Positions 43,340 through 51,061 of a DNA stretch of 64,000 bases are shown here, one piece after another. Source of the stretch: Pseudomonas shirazensis. Lineage in GTDB: Bacteria > Pseudomonadota > Gammaproteobacteria > Pseudomonadales > Pseudomonadaceae. Numbering within the stretch: the first letter of the stretch is position 1; each line of letters opens with the position of its first letter. The notes beneath the pieces are model-generated. The model worked only from the letters and a program-made list of their open reading frames with translations, had not been told where the DNA came from and made no database searches. The stretch is from the NCBI RefSeq assembly GCF_014268785.2, contig NZ_JABWRD020000001.1, positions 695,001 through 759,000 of the forward strand, given 5' to 3'. The position numbers and the translations under genes are program-made.

Positions 43340-44379
43340 GCTACACCGCCCACCCCGAGCGCTATGCGCGCATGCCGTACCGCCGCGTCGGCCGCAGTGG
43401 CCTGGTCCTGCCGGCGTTGTCACTGGGCCTGTGGCACAACTTTGGCGATGCCACGCCGATTGATACCCAGCGCGCGCTGCTGCGCACGGCGTTCGATGCC
43501 GGCATCAATCATTTCGACCTGGCCAACAACTACGGCCCGCCGTACGGCAGCGCCGAAAGCAACTTTGGCCGCTTGCTGCGCGAAGACCTGCGCGCCTATC
43601 GCGATGAGCTGATCATCTCCAGCAAGGCTGGCTGGGACATGTGGCCTGGGCCCTATGGGCAGGGCGGCAGCTCGCGTAAGTACCTGATTTCCAGCCTCGA
43701 TCAGAGCCTGACGCGGCTGGGTCTTGACTACGTCGATATCTTCTATTCGCATCGTTTCGACGCCGACACGCCGCTGGAAGAAACCGCGATTGCCCTGGCC
43801 GATATTGTCCGCCAGGGCAAGGCTCTGTACATCGGTATCTCGTCCTATTCGGCGGGTAAAACCCGCGAGATCGCAGCATTGCTGCAAGCGCTGAACGTGC
43901 CACTGCTGATCCATCAGCCCTCGTATAATCTGTTCAACCGCTGGATCGAACAGGACCTGCTCGACACCACCGCAGAGGTCGGCGCCGGGGTCATCGTGTT
44001 CACTGCGCTGGCCCAGGGACTGCTCACCGACAAGTATCTGCAGGGCGTGCCGGCTGATGCTCGGGTCAACCGTGCCGGCGGCAGCTCGCTGCGCGCCGAA
44101 CACTTGTCCGAAGCCAATATCGCTCGCGCTCAGGCGCTCAATGAAATCGCCCGCCGGCGTGGCCAGAGCCTGGCGCAATTGGCCTTGGCGTGGACCTTGC
44201 GCGACCCACGCGTGAGTTCGGCCCTGATTGGCGCCAGCCGGCCCGAGCAGATTATCGAGAACGTCGCCGCTCTGGACAACCTCGCGTTCAGCGCCGAGGA
44301 GCTGGCCGAGATCGACCAGTTCGCCGTGGAAGGCGGGATCAACCTCTGGGAAAAACCTTCGACCGACTGGAAGGAGTAA
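43336..44379 (+). CDS. Aldo/keto reductase (YghZ/Gpr-like)
   Basis: 347-aa NADPH-dependent oxidoreductase, TIM barrel. The catalytic tetrad is visible: Asp and Tyr in FDLANNYGPPYGSAE, Lys in ISSKAGWDMW, His in FYSHRFD. WDMWPGPYGQGGSRKYL-like text after the Lys is typical of the L-glyceraldehyde-3-phosphate reductase (YghZ) group. The cofactor site is near LIGASRPEQI. The ATG overlaps the LLM monooxygenase stop as ATGA. It probably reduces or detoxifies the aldehyde released by the monooxygenase, by inference from the operon. Confidence 0.9.
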   Translation: MSYTAHPERYARMPYRRVGRSGLVLPALSLGLWHNFGDATPIDTQRALLRTAFDAGINHFDLANNYGPPYGSAESNFGRLLREDLRAYRDELIISSKAGWDMWPGPYGQGGSSRKYLISSLDQSLTRLGLDYVDIFYSHRFDADTPLEETAIALADIVRQGKALYIGISSYSAGKTREIAALLQALNVPLLIHQPSYNLFNRWIEQDLLDTTAEVGAGVIVFTALAQGLLTDKYLQGVPADARVNRAGGSSLRAEHLSEANIARAQALNEIARRRGQSLAQLALAWTLRDPRVSSALIGASRPEQIIENVAALDNLAFSAEELAEIDQFAVEGGINLWEKPSTDWKE

Positions 44380-44382
44380 GCC

Positions 44383-45312
44383 ATGACTATTGTTCGCTTG
44401 GCCGCAGCACTGCTATTGGCCCTCGCGGGGACTGTGCAAGCGGCAGATCCGGCCAGTTTGCGCATCGGCTACCAGAAGGGCTCGATCAGCCTGGTGCTGG
44501 CCAAACAGCACGGTTTGCTCGAGCAGCGCTTTGCCAATACCAAGGTGCAATGGATCGAGTTTCCGGCCGGGCCGCAGATGCTCGAGGCGCTCAACATAGG
44601 CAGCCTGGATATCGGCTCGACCGGCGATATCCCGCCGATCTTCGCCCAGGCGGCCGGTGCCGATCTGCTCTACATCGGCGCCGAGCCGGCCAAACCGCAA
44701 GCCGAAGTGATCCTGGTGCCCAAAGCCAGCACGCTGGCCAGCGTTGCCGAGCTCAAGGGCAAGCGCATCGCCCTGCAGAAAGGCTCCAGCGCGTACAACC
44801 TGCTGTTGCGCAGCCTGGCCAAGGCCGGCTTGAGCATCCGCGACGTGCAACCGGTGTACCTGGCCCCGGCCGATGCCCGCGCGGCGTTCGAACGCGGCAG
44901 TGTCGATGCCTGGGCGATCTGGGACCCGTTCTATTCGGCCATCGACGTCGAAGGCAAGGCGCGGGTACTGGCGGACGGGCAGGGCTTGGGCCTGATCGGC
45001 CCGTTCATGCTCGGCGCGCGGGGCTATGTCGAAGCCAACCCCGAATTCGTCGGCCACCTGCTTGAGCAGATAAGCCAGGCCGAGGCGCTGACCCGCAGTG
45101 ACGAGGCCGGCAGTATCCGCACATTGGCGGACTTCATGGGTATGCCCGAGGAGGTCGTGCGGCGCAGTTTCAGCCATCGTCCGGCGTCGCCAGTGCTTGC
45201 CGTCAGTGACGAAATCATCGCCGCGCAGCAGCGCACGGCACAGTTGTTTTTCGACAACCGCTTGCTGCCCATGCAGGTGCAAATCGCGCCGGCAGTGTGG
45301 CGGCGACCTTGA
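44383..45312 (+). CDS. SsuA-like aliphatic sulfonate ABC substrate-binding protein (orphan)
   Basis: 309 aa with a signal peptide (LAAALLLALAGTVQAAD). The mature part has SLRIGYQKGSISLVLAKQHGLLEQRF, the SsuA/NMT1-type fold. WIEFPAGPQMLEALNIGSLDIGSTGDIPPIFAQAAGADL is typical of sulfonate/taurine binding proteins. It begins 3 bp after the AKR stop and ends the operon. No ABC permease or ATPase follows (the next gene is LysE), so it must use a transporter encoded elsewhere. Together with the TonB receptor it suggests uptake of an organosulfur compound, with the LLM enzyme in the cytoplasm. Confidence 0.9.
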   Translation: MTIVRLAAALLLALAGTVQAADPASLRIGYQKGSISLVLAKQHGLLEQRFANTKVQWIEFPAGPQMLEALNIGSLDIGSTGDIPPIFAQAAGADLLYIGAEPAKPQAEVILVPKASTLASVAELKGKRIALQKGSSAYNLLLRSLAKAGLSIRDVQPVYLAPADARAAFERGSVDAWAIWDPFYSAIDVEGKARVLADGQGLGLIGPFMLGARGYVEANPEFVGHLLEQISQAEALTRSDEAGSIRTLADFMGMPEEVVRRSFSHRPASPVLAVSDEIIAAQQRTAQLFFDNRLLPMQVQIAPAVWRRP

Positions 45313-45432
45313 TCTATCTCCCAGCAGTACAAAATGTGTATCTGCTTATTTGAGGCTAACTGTATAGGTGGGCGGGCGAGGGCGCTGGGCTACTGTGGGT
45401 GCACAACATCTACCCGCTCGGGACACTTGCTC

Positions 45433-46053
45433 ATGTTTGCCTCCTTCGACCTGCTGATGGCGTTCGTACTGTTCGCCTTCGTATCCTCCATCACTCCGGG
45501 GCCCAACAACACCATGTTGCTGGCCTCGGGGGTCAACTTCGGCGCGCTGCGGACCATTCCCCATGCGCTGGGGGTCAGCATTGGCTTCATGTTGATGGTG
45601 CTTGGTGTGGGTTTTGGTCTGGGTGAAGTGTTCAAGGCCTGGCCTGTGCTGTACACGGTATTGCGCTATGTCGGCGCCGCCTACCTGCTGTACCTGGCGT
45701 ACAAGATCGCTACCTCCGGACCGATCTCCGCCAACGGCAAAAGCACGGCCAAACCGATGACCTTTCTCGGCGCTGCGGCGTTTCAGTGGGTCAATCCGAA
45801 GGCCTGGGTCATGGCTGTTGGCGCCATTACCACCTACACCCCAGCGCAAGGCTACGTGGTCAACGTGATCGTGATTGCCGCCGTATTCGCTCTGGTCAAC
45901 CTGCCTAGCGTCGGGATCTGGGTAATGTTCGGCAGTGCCTTGCGCAACCTGCTGCAGAATCCGCGCTGGCTGATGCTGTTCAATGTCCTGATGGCCGTGC
46001 TGCTGGTGATATCGCTTTACCCGCTGCTGTTTGTACAATCGGCGTTTTCCTGA
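45433..46053 (+). CDS. LysE/RhtB-family amino-acid exporter
   Basis: 206-aa inner-membrane exporter from the ATG at 45433 (the extension to 45334 is Cys-rich and not signal-like). Six hydrophobic segments. The N-terminal FVSSITPGPNNTMLLASG is the LysE/RhtB signature. AAAFQWVNPKAWVMAVGAIT is the second conserved block. Exports an amino acid or derivative; substrate not predictable. It follows the SsuA-like gene in the same direction after 120 bp but is probably independent. Confidence 0.92.
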   Translation: MFASFDLLMAFVLFAFVSSITPGPNNTMLLASGVNFGALRTIPHALGVSIGFMLMVLGVGFGLGEVFKAWPVLYTVLRYVGAAYLLYLAYKIATSGPISANGKSTAKPMTFLGAAAFQWVNPKAWVMAVGAITTYTPAQGYVVNVIVIAAVFALVNLPSVGIWVMFGSALRNLLQNPRWLMLFNVLMAVLLVISLYPLLFVQSAFS

Positions 46054-46074
46054 ACCGGCGAGTACAGCCAAGCA

Positions 46075-46947
46075 ATGCAATTGATCCCCTGGTCTCACGA
46101 CTGCTCCGAAGGCTTCACCCTGCGCAGCTGGCGCACGCCGGCCAGCGGCAAGCCGTTGTTGCACTTTCTGCATGGCAACGGCTTTTGCAGCCTGGCCTAT
46201 CAACCCCTGCTGATGCGCCTGGGTGATCACTTCGACTTGTGGCTGAGCGATGTGCAGGGCCACGGCGACAGTGACCACGGCGGTGAATTTCGCGGCTGGA
46301 ATCGCTCGGCGCAGCTGGCGGTGGAAGCCTTCGAGACTGGCCGAGGCGAGTACGGCGAGGTACCGCGCTATGCGCTGGGGCACAGCTTTGGTGGCGTGTT
46401 GACTGGGCTGATCGTGGCTGATCATCCGCAGTTGTTCGAGCGCGCCGTGCTGCTCGACCCGGTTATCTTCAGCCAGCGCATGCTCGTCACCATGGGCGCT
46501 GCCCGGCTGTGTGGCCTGCACCGCAGTCATGGACTTGCGCGCAAGGCAGCTACCCGCCGCAGCCACTGGCCTGACCGCGAGGCGGCCTTCGCTGCGTTGC
46601 AGGGAAGGGGGATTTTCAAGGGCTGGCACGACTCCGCGCTGCGTGCCTACGTCGAGCATGCGATCGGTGATTGCGGCGAGGGAGTCGTGCTCAAGTGCCG
46701 GCCTGCGCGGGAGGTCGATATCTTTAGTTCGTCGCCGCAGCGGTTGTGGTCGAATCTGGCCAGGATCAGCACGCCTACGTGCATTCTCTATGGTGAGCAG
46801 ACGTACCCGTTTGTGTTGGCGTCGGTGCAGCGGCTGGCTGCGCTCAATCCGCAGGTGAGCAGCCAGGCGGTGGCGGGTGGGCATTGCTTCATGCAGGAAG
46901 ATCCAGCGGCGGCAGCGGAGCGAGTATTGAGTTTTTTCTGCCAGTAG
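46075..46947 (+). CDS. Alpha/beta hydrolase
   Basis: 290 aa. The catalytic pattern is LHFLHGNGFCSLAYQPLL (oxyanion HGNG), LSDVQGHGDSD, and nucleophile elbow ALGHSFGGVLTGLI (Ser near residue 104). A His near the C-terminus lies in VAGGHCFMQEDP. An acid is probably in the region ISTPTCILYGEQ. It starts 21 bp after lysE and may be co-transcribed. No substrate can be assigned; esterases, lactonases and haloalkane dehalogenases share the fold. Confidence 0.88.
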   Translation: MQLIPWSHDCSEGFTLRSWRTPASGKPLLHFLHGNGFCSLAYQPLLMRLGDHFDLWLSDVQGHGDSDHGGEFRGWNRSAQLAVEAFETGRGEYGEVPRYALGHSFGGVLTGLIVADHPQLFERAVLLDPVIFSQRMLVTMGAARLCGLHRSHGLARKAATRRSHWPDREAAFAALQGRGIFKGWHDSALRAYVEHAIGDCGEGVVLKCRPAREVDIFSSSPQRLWSNLARISTPTCILYGEQTYPFVLASVQRLAALNPQVSSQAVAGGHCFMQEDPAAAAERVLSFFCQ

Positions 46948-46958
46948 GAGCCGCGTGA

Positions 46959-47555
46959 TCAGCGCGCCTGACCAGACTGCTTTTTGCGCAACGCAGCCGC
47001 CACCTCGGCCTCGATCGCGTAGGCCGGGGCTTCCAGCTCGTTGTAGTTGCGCGTGTAGCGCCGGGCGAACTCGCTGACGCCCAGCTCCTGATACTGCTGT
47101 ACATGCTTGAGTTCATGGGCCCATAGCGCGACGTTGTTCTCGGCGTCGCTGGCATGGCGAAAAATCACCGTGTCGATCAAGGTCACCGCGTTCACATCGG
47201 GGTTTTGCAGCAGGGCATTGGCGGCGCTGACCTGCTGTTGGTCACCGACCCGGTAGCGCACGGCGTCGAGCACGGCAAAGTCGTACCAGGCGTCTAACTG
47301 AACGCGGATATGCAGCGGGATCGGCTCGGTGCCGAGTGCAGTGGCGTCGGCCTGAGCTTGTTGCAGGGCGAAGACCAGGCCGCTTGAGGCCATCTGCTCG
47401 GCATCCTGCAGAATCTGCCCAGCCTGGCCGGGGTCGAAGGGGGTGCAGAAACAGCCCATCAAGCACACTTGATACTGGCCCGCCGGGCAGGTGTCTGCGG
47501 CAGCTGCAGGTTGGGCCAGGGCCAGGCTGAGCCACAGCAGCAGGGCAGGCCTCAA
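46959..47555 (-). CDS. Periplasmic HExxH protein, DUF4157-like
   Basis: 198 aa from the TTG at 47555, which overlaps the tetR stop (TTGA) and gives a clean signal peptide (RPALLLWLSLALAQPAAAAD). An alternative start far upstream at 47654 would lie within tetR and lacks signal features. Four Cys follow the signal (CPAGQYQVCLMGCFC). The HELKHVQQYQELG motif (about residues 151-163) is an HExxH zinc-site as in DUF4157 proteins. EFARRYTRNYNELEAPAYAIEAE follows. Metalloprotease activity is possible but not shown. It forms an operon with tetR. Confidence 0.75.
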   Translation of the reverse strand: MRPALLLWLSLALAQPAAAADTCPAGQYQVCLMGCFCTPFDPGQAGQILQDAEQMASSGLVFALQQAQADATALGTEPIPLHIRVQLDAWYDFAVLDAVRYRVGDQQQVSAANALLQNPDVNAVTLIDTVIFRHASDAENNVALWAHELKHVQQYQELGVSEFARRYTRNYNELEAPAYAIEAEVAAALRKKQSGQAR

Positions 47556-48106
47556 GCGAGCACCTTGGCGACCAGGCTGCGGCTGGCCTGAAGCAGTTCG
47601 CTTTGCACGGTTTCGCTGGCCAGCATGCGCCCGACCACCACCGCGCCGACACATTGGCTGATCAAGGCCCAGGCCAGTTCAGGATCATCCAGGGTCTCGC
47701 TCCAGGCTGCATGCAGTACGACCAACCAGTGCTCTGCCTCCTGGCGTACGGTTTGGTCGGCGCGGGCGATCTCCACCGCCAGTGGCGGCAGCGGGCAGCC
47801 TTCTTCGGCGTTATGCAGATGGGCCAGGCTCAGGTACTGCTCCAGGCAGCGGGCCAGACGCTGGCGTTCGGCGCCGCGCGCGGCCAGGCGGGCGAGGGGG
47901 CTGTTGCTCAGCTCACGGCGGACGATCTCGCTGAACAGGTCGTCCTTGCACGGGAAGTGGTTGTAGAACGCGCCGCCGGTGAGGCCAATAGCTTTCATCA
48001 AGTCAGCCACGCCGGTGCTGGCGAAGCCGCCGCGCTTGGCCAGTGCGCCACTGCTGGCGATGAGTTTTTCGCGGGTCTGCAGTTTGTGTTCAGTGGAGTA
48101 GCGCAT
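47552..48106 (-). CDS. TetR/AcrR-family repressor
   Basis: 184 aa from the ATG at 48106 (GGAGG 8 nt upstream); the extension to 48409 is not TetR-like. The N-terminal HTH has STGVADLMKAIGLTGGAFYNHFPCKDDLFSE, the classic TetR pattern. The C-terminal ligand-binding domain is of the NemR/AcuR-like group (with a Cys in EEGCPLPPLA). Divergent from the SDR gene over 89 bp, the usual layout for a TetR controlling a dehydrogenase or reductase operon. It also heads the transcript with the DUF4157-like gene. Confidence 0.9.
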   Translation of the reverse strand: MRYSTEHKLQTREKLIASSGALAKRGGFASTGVADLMKAIGLTGGAFYNHFPCKDDLFSEIVRRELSNSPLARLAARGAERQRLARCLEQYLSLAHLHNAEEGCPLPPLAVEIARADQTVRQEAEHWLVVLHAAWSETLDDPELAWALISQCVGAVVVGRMLASETVQSELLQASRSLVAKVLA

Positions 48107-48159
48107 CCAGATGACCTCCGCGCCCGGGCTTGACGATGGGCGAATCATAACATAGCGTT

Positions 48160-48176
48160 CGTTTACTAAATGATCG
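48160..48176. promoter_or_regulatory. Imperfect dyad between tetR and SDR genes
   Basis: CGTTTACTAAATGATCG is a partial palindrome: alternating positions match their complement from the outer CG inward. It lies midway between the divergent starts, with direct TCGTTTAC/TCGTTCAT-like repeats. A TetR operator would be expected here, but the symmetry is weak. Confidence 0.3.
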
Positions 48177-48195
48177 TTCATCAATGGAGGTGGCC

Positions 48196-48927
48196 GTGGC
48201 TGAACAAGACAAGGTGGTGCTGGTGATCGGTGCCGGCGATGCGACCGGCGGAGCCATTGCCAAGCGCTTTGCTCGTGAGGGGTATATCGCCTGTGTGACC
48301 CGTCGCGACGCGGCCAAGCTGCAGCCGTTGCTGGACGAGATTCATGCCGAGGGTGGCCGGGCGCATGGCTTTGGCTCCGATGCGCGCAGCGAAGAGGATG
48401 TCGCCACACTGATCGAAACCATCGAGCGTGACATCGGCCCGATTGAAGCCTTCGTCTTCAACATCGGCGCCAATGTGCCGTGCAGCATCCTCGATGAAAC
48501 CCCGCGCAAGTTCTACAAGATCTGGGAGATGGCTTGCTTTGCTGGTTTTCTGACCGCTCAGGCAGTGGCCAGGCGCATGGTCACTCGCGAACGCGGCAGC
48601 ATCATCTTTACCGGCGCCACCGCCGGCACTCGTGGCGCGGCGGGGTTTGCCGCGTTCGCCACCGCCAAGCATGGCCTGCGGGCGCTGGCGCAGAGCATGG
48701 CGCGGGAGCTGGGGCCGCGTAATATCCATGTTGCCCATGCAGTGGTCGATGGGGCCATCGACACCGCCTTCATTCGCGACAATTTCCCTGAGCGGTATGC
48801 GCAAAAAGACCAGGACGGCATCCTCGACCCTGCGCACATCGCCGACAGCTATTGGTTTTTGCATGCCCAGCCCCGCGATGCCTGGACCTTCGAGCTAGAC
48901 CTGCGGCCGTGGATCGAACGCTGGTAA
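48196..48927 (+). CDS. Short-chain dehydrogenase/reductase
   Basis: 243 aa. The start GTG at 48196 has GGAGG 5 nt upstream; the ATG at 48184 would place that ribosome-binding site inside the coding sequence. Rossmann motif VLVIGAGDATGGAIAKRFA. NNAG-like FNIGANVP. No standard Tyr-x-x-x-Lys is obvious: the expected region reads GAAGFAAFATAKHGLRALAQ, with Phe in place of Tyr before ATAK. This is probably a divergent or non-catalytic SDR. First gene of a two-gene operon with a DsbA-fold isomerase; TetR controlled by inference. Confidence 0.85.
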   Translation: MAEQDKVVLVIGAGDATGGAIAKRFAREGYIACVTRRDAAKLQPLLDEIHAEGGRAHGFGSDARSEEDVATLIETIERDIGPIEAFVFNIGANVPCSILDETPRKFYKIWEMACFAGFLTAQAVARRMVTRERGSIIFTGATAGTRGAAGFAAFATAKHGLRALAQSMARELGPRNIHVAHAVVDGAIDTAFIRDNFPERYAQKDQDGILDPAHIADSYWFLHAQPRDAWTFELDLRPWIERW

Positions 48928-48951
48928 AACTGCCCTTCAAAGGATCGAGCG

Positions 48952-49542
48952 ATGAGTAAATCCGTGGAGTTTTTCTTCGACCTCGGCAGCCCGGCCAGTT
49001 ATCTGGCCTGGACGCAACTGCCCGAGTTATGCGCGCGCCATGCTGCGCAGCTGGTCTATCGGCCGATGCTGTTGGGAGGGGTCTTCCAGGCGACCGGCAA
49101 CGCATCGCCAGTCATGGTCCCGGCCAAGGGCCGCTACATGATGCTCGACCTGCAGCGGTTCGCGCAGCGCTATGGCGTGGTATTCGGGCTGCCAGCTGGC
49201 TTTCCGCTCAATACCCTGGGGTTGATGCGCGGGCTGACGGGTATGCAATTGCAGGCACCTGAGCGCTTTGAGGCCTTGCTTGCGTTGCTGTTCAACGCAC
49301 TTTGGGCAGAGCAACGCGCACTGGGCGATGCGCAGGTGTTGGAGCAGACGTTGGCTGCTGGCGGTTTCGATCCACAGCAGTTCGCCGAACTCGCAGCGCA
49401 AGTCGAAGTCAAGCAGGCATTGAAAGCGGCAACCGAGGAGGCAGTCACGCGCGGCGTATTTGGTGCGCCGACCTGTTTTATCGAGGGGCAGATGTTCTTT
49501 GGTCAGGACCGGTTGGACTTTGTCGAACAGGCCTTGCGCTAA
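48952..49542 (+). CDS. DsbA-fold 2-hydroxychromene-2-carboxylate isomerase-like protein
   Basis: 196 aa. VEFFFDLGSPASYLAW at the N-terminus is the glutathione-transferase kappa/HCCA isomerase motif, with Ser where thioredoxin-type proteins have CxxC. GVFGAPTCFIEGQMFFGQDRLDFVE ends the protein, with the cis-Pro loop. Family enzymes isomerise aromatic ring-cleavage products in naphthalene or aromatic degradation using glutathione. Here it may serve a general GSH-dependent role. It starts 24 bp after the SDR stop, so is in the same operon. Its end overlaps the convergent DUF7693-like gene by 4 bp. Confidence 0.87.
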   Translation: MSKSVEFFFDLGSPASYLAWTQLPELCARHAAQLVYRPMLLGGVFQATGNASPVMVPAKGRYMMLDLQRFAQRYGVVFGLPAGFPLNTLGLMRGLTGMQLQAPERFEALLALLFNALWAEQRALGDAQVLEQTLAAGGFDPQQFAELAAQVEVKQALKAATEEAVTRGVFGAPTCFIEGQMFFGQDRLDFVEQALR

Positions 49543-49835
49543 CTATCCAGGCCTAGCAGTAGCTCGATCTGTCGGCGCTCCCAGATGCTCAGCAGCTCGA
49601 CCGGGTTGGTGCCGTAGCGCTGCCAGCTGTCACCGTTGCTGCTGATACCTTGCGGGTTGCAGCAGTTGGCGCAGTGGGCGAGGCCTTCGTGATCGATGAT
49701 CAAACTCAGTTGCCAGCCGGCGCTGCTGACTTCGATCAGGTCTGGGCGCGGGCGCGCACAGACCTGCAACGGCTCGACCCCCATCGCAACATCACGCAGG
49801 CATTGGTATACCTCACGGCTGCTGGGCGCGCGCAT
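49539..49835 (-). CDS. Small hypothetical protein, DUF7693-like
   Basis: 98 aa, beginning MRAPSSREVYQCLRDVAMGV. I recognise similarity to the small Pseudomonas DUF7693-type family, with WQLSLIIDHEGLAHCANCCNPQG including a Cys-x-x-Cys-Cys cluster. The function is unknown. It follows the XRE-cupin regulator by 8 bp and is therefore co-transcribed. The C-terminal end overlaps the isomerase gene by 4 bp. Similarity is from memory and should be checked. Confidence 0.65.
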   Translation of the reverse strand: MRAPSSREVYQCLRDVAMGVEPLQVCARPRPDLIEVSSAGWQLSLIIDHEGLAHCANCCNPQGISSNGDSWQRYGTNPVELLSIWERRQIELLLGLDS

Positions 49836-49843
49836 GCTATCGA

Positions 49844-50389
49844 TCAGAAGTTGGCTGGGGTGTTGGCGCTGATGATCTCAGCCTCGTCCTGGCCGATGTT
49901 CTTGAAGCTGTGGGCCAGGGTAGTGGGGATGTAGTAACCATCGCCGGCATTGAGCACGCTGACCTGGCCGTCTACCCACAGCTCAATGGTGCCGCGGGTA
50001 ACCAGGCCGCATTCTTCGCCTTCGGCATGCACGATCGGCTCGCCGGAATCGGCGCCAGGCGCATACAACTCACGCAGCATACGCATCTGCCGGCCTTCGA
50101 CGCTGGCACCGACCAGCAGCATGCGCAGGCCGTTGCGGCCCAGGTCGGGCTGGTCGCCGCCGCGGAAGACAAAGCGCTCTTCGCGCACCGGGGTATCGAA
50201 ACTGAAGAACTCCGCCAGGGACATGGGGATGCCTTCAAGCAGCTTTTTCAACGAACTGACAGAGGGGCTGACGCGGTTTTGCTCGATCTGCGAGATGGTC
50301 GAATTGGTCAGGCCGCTGCGGCGAGCCAGTTCTCGTTGCGAGAGGCCGTTGCGTTCACGCACCAGTTTGAGTCGTGTCCCCGTGTCCAT
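49844..50389 (-). CDS. XRE-family regulator with C-terminal cupin (PuuR-like)
   Basis: 181 aa. An N-terminal XRE HTH (GTRLKLVRERNGLSQRELA, SNSTISQIEQN-like SGLTNSTISQIEQNRVSPS) is followed by a cupin (residues about 105-180: IVHAEGEECGLVTRGTIELW, GDGYYIPTTLAHSFKNI). This layout is that of PuuR, which senses putrescine, and of other cupin regulators for amino-acid or polyamine metabolism. It heads an operon with the DUF7693-like gene. The 138-bp upstream region holds an imperfect inverted repeat that may be its operator. Confidence 0.9.
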   Translation of the reverse strand: MDTGTRLKLVRERNGLSQRELARRSGLTNSTISQIEQNRVSPSVSSLKKLLEGIPMSLAEFFSFDTPVREERFVFRGGDQPDLGRNGLRMLLVGASVEGRQMRMLRELYAPGADSGEPIVHAEGEECGLVTRGTIELWVDGQVSVLNAGDGYYIPTTLAHSFKNIGQDEAEIISANTPANF

Positions 50390-50409
50390 TAGCCGCCTTG
50401 TCTGTACTG

Positions 50410-50455
50410 AAGAGTGGTGTAAAAAATAATAAGCGACGCATTAAAACACACTCTT
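50410..50455. promoter_or_regulatory. Inverted repeat upstream of the XRE-cupin gene
   Basis: AAGAGTG (50410-50416) and CACTCTT (50449-50455) are exact 7-bp inverted arms 32 bp apart, around an AT-rich stretch in the regulator's promoter region, about 20 bp upstream of its start. Candidate operator for self-regulation. Confidence 0.35.
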
Positions 50456-50481
50456 GTCAGCAACGCGCTGAGCATCTAAAC

Positions 50482-50518
50482 GGCGCTGGTCGTGGTGGCT
50501 TGAGTCACGGCCAACGCC
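50482..50518 (-). terminator. Hairpin downstream of the cytochrome b561 gene
   Basis: GGCG-C-TGG-T-CGTG pairs with CACG-G-CCA-A-CGCC around an 11-nt loop, an interrupted 11-pair stem. It lies 10 bp beyond the b561 stop, with a short T run after it on the minus strand. Plausible terminator of the catalase-b561 operon. Confidence 0.4.
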
Positions 50519-50527
50519 TGCTGCAGC

Positions 50528-51061
50528 TTATTTGCTGTCGCGCAGCGGCCCCGGCCACATGCTTTTGAACACTGCATCGCGGCGGACCCAGGCGTGCATC
50601 AATGCCGCACCCAGATGCACCAGCACCGTGGCAAACAGCAGATAGCCAGCCCAGCTGTGTGCGCCTCGCAGCAGCGCATACAGCTGCAGGTCGTGCGGGG
50701 CAATGGCCGGCAACTGCAAGGGGCGTGGATAACCACCGGCCGAGAGCATCGCCCAGCCCAGCAGCGGCATGCTCAGCATCAGGCCATACAGGGCAATGTG
50801 CGAGGCCTTGGCGGCTAGCCGCTGCAGCGCCGGCAGGTCTGCCGGCAGCGGTGGATGGGGAACTGTCAGGCGTACAGCGATGCGCACCAACACCAGCAGC
50901 AACAGTAACAGGCCGGTTGCCTTGTGCAGTTCCACCAGCAACGGATGGCGGGTCGACAGGTCGCTGACCATGCCCACGCCGATAAACAGCATTGCCAGGA
51001 TCAGCACCGCCATCAGCCAGTGTAGCAACCGTGCGAAGGGGTGAAAGGCAGCAGGTTTCAT
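50528..51061 (-). CDS. Cytochrome b561-family di-heme membrane protein
   Basis: 177-aa inner-membrane protein with four hydrophobic helices (LHWLMAVLILAMLFIGVGM; LHKATGLLLLLLVLVRIAV; IALYGLMLSMPLLGWAML; GYLLFATVLVHLGAALMH). Four histidines sit at helix positions expected for two b hemes (HW in helix 1, H in helix 2, HIALYG, VHLGAALMH). Family members pass electrons between quinone and periplasmic partners. The ATG overlaps the catalase stop by 4 bp (ATGA). It probably supplies electrons to the catalase-like peroxidase in the periplasm. Confidence 0.92.
   Translation of the reverse strand: MKPAAFHPFARLLHWLMAVLILAMLFIGVGMVSDLSTRHPLLVELHKATGLLLLLLVLVRIAVRLTVPHPPLPADLPALQRLAAKASHIALYGLMLSMPLLGWAMLSAGGYPRPLQLPAIAPHDLQLYALLRGAHSWAGYLLFATVLVHLGAALMHAWVRRDAVFKSMWPGPLRDSK

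Noticed and set aside
48184..48195. ATG at 48184 as the SDR start
   Set aside because: It would put the GGAGG ribosome-binding segment inside the gene; the GTG at 48196 has ideal spacing.
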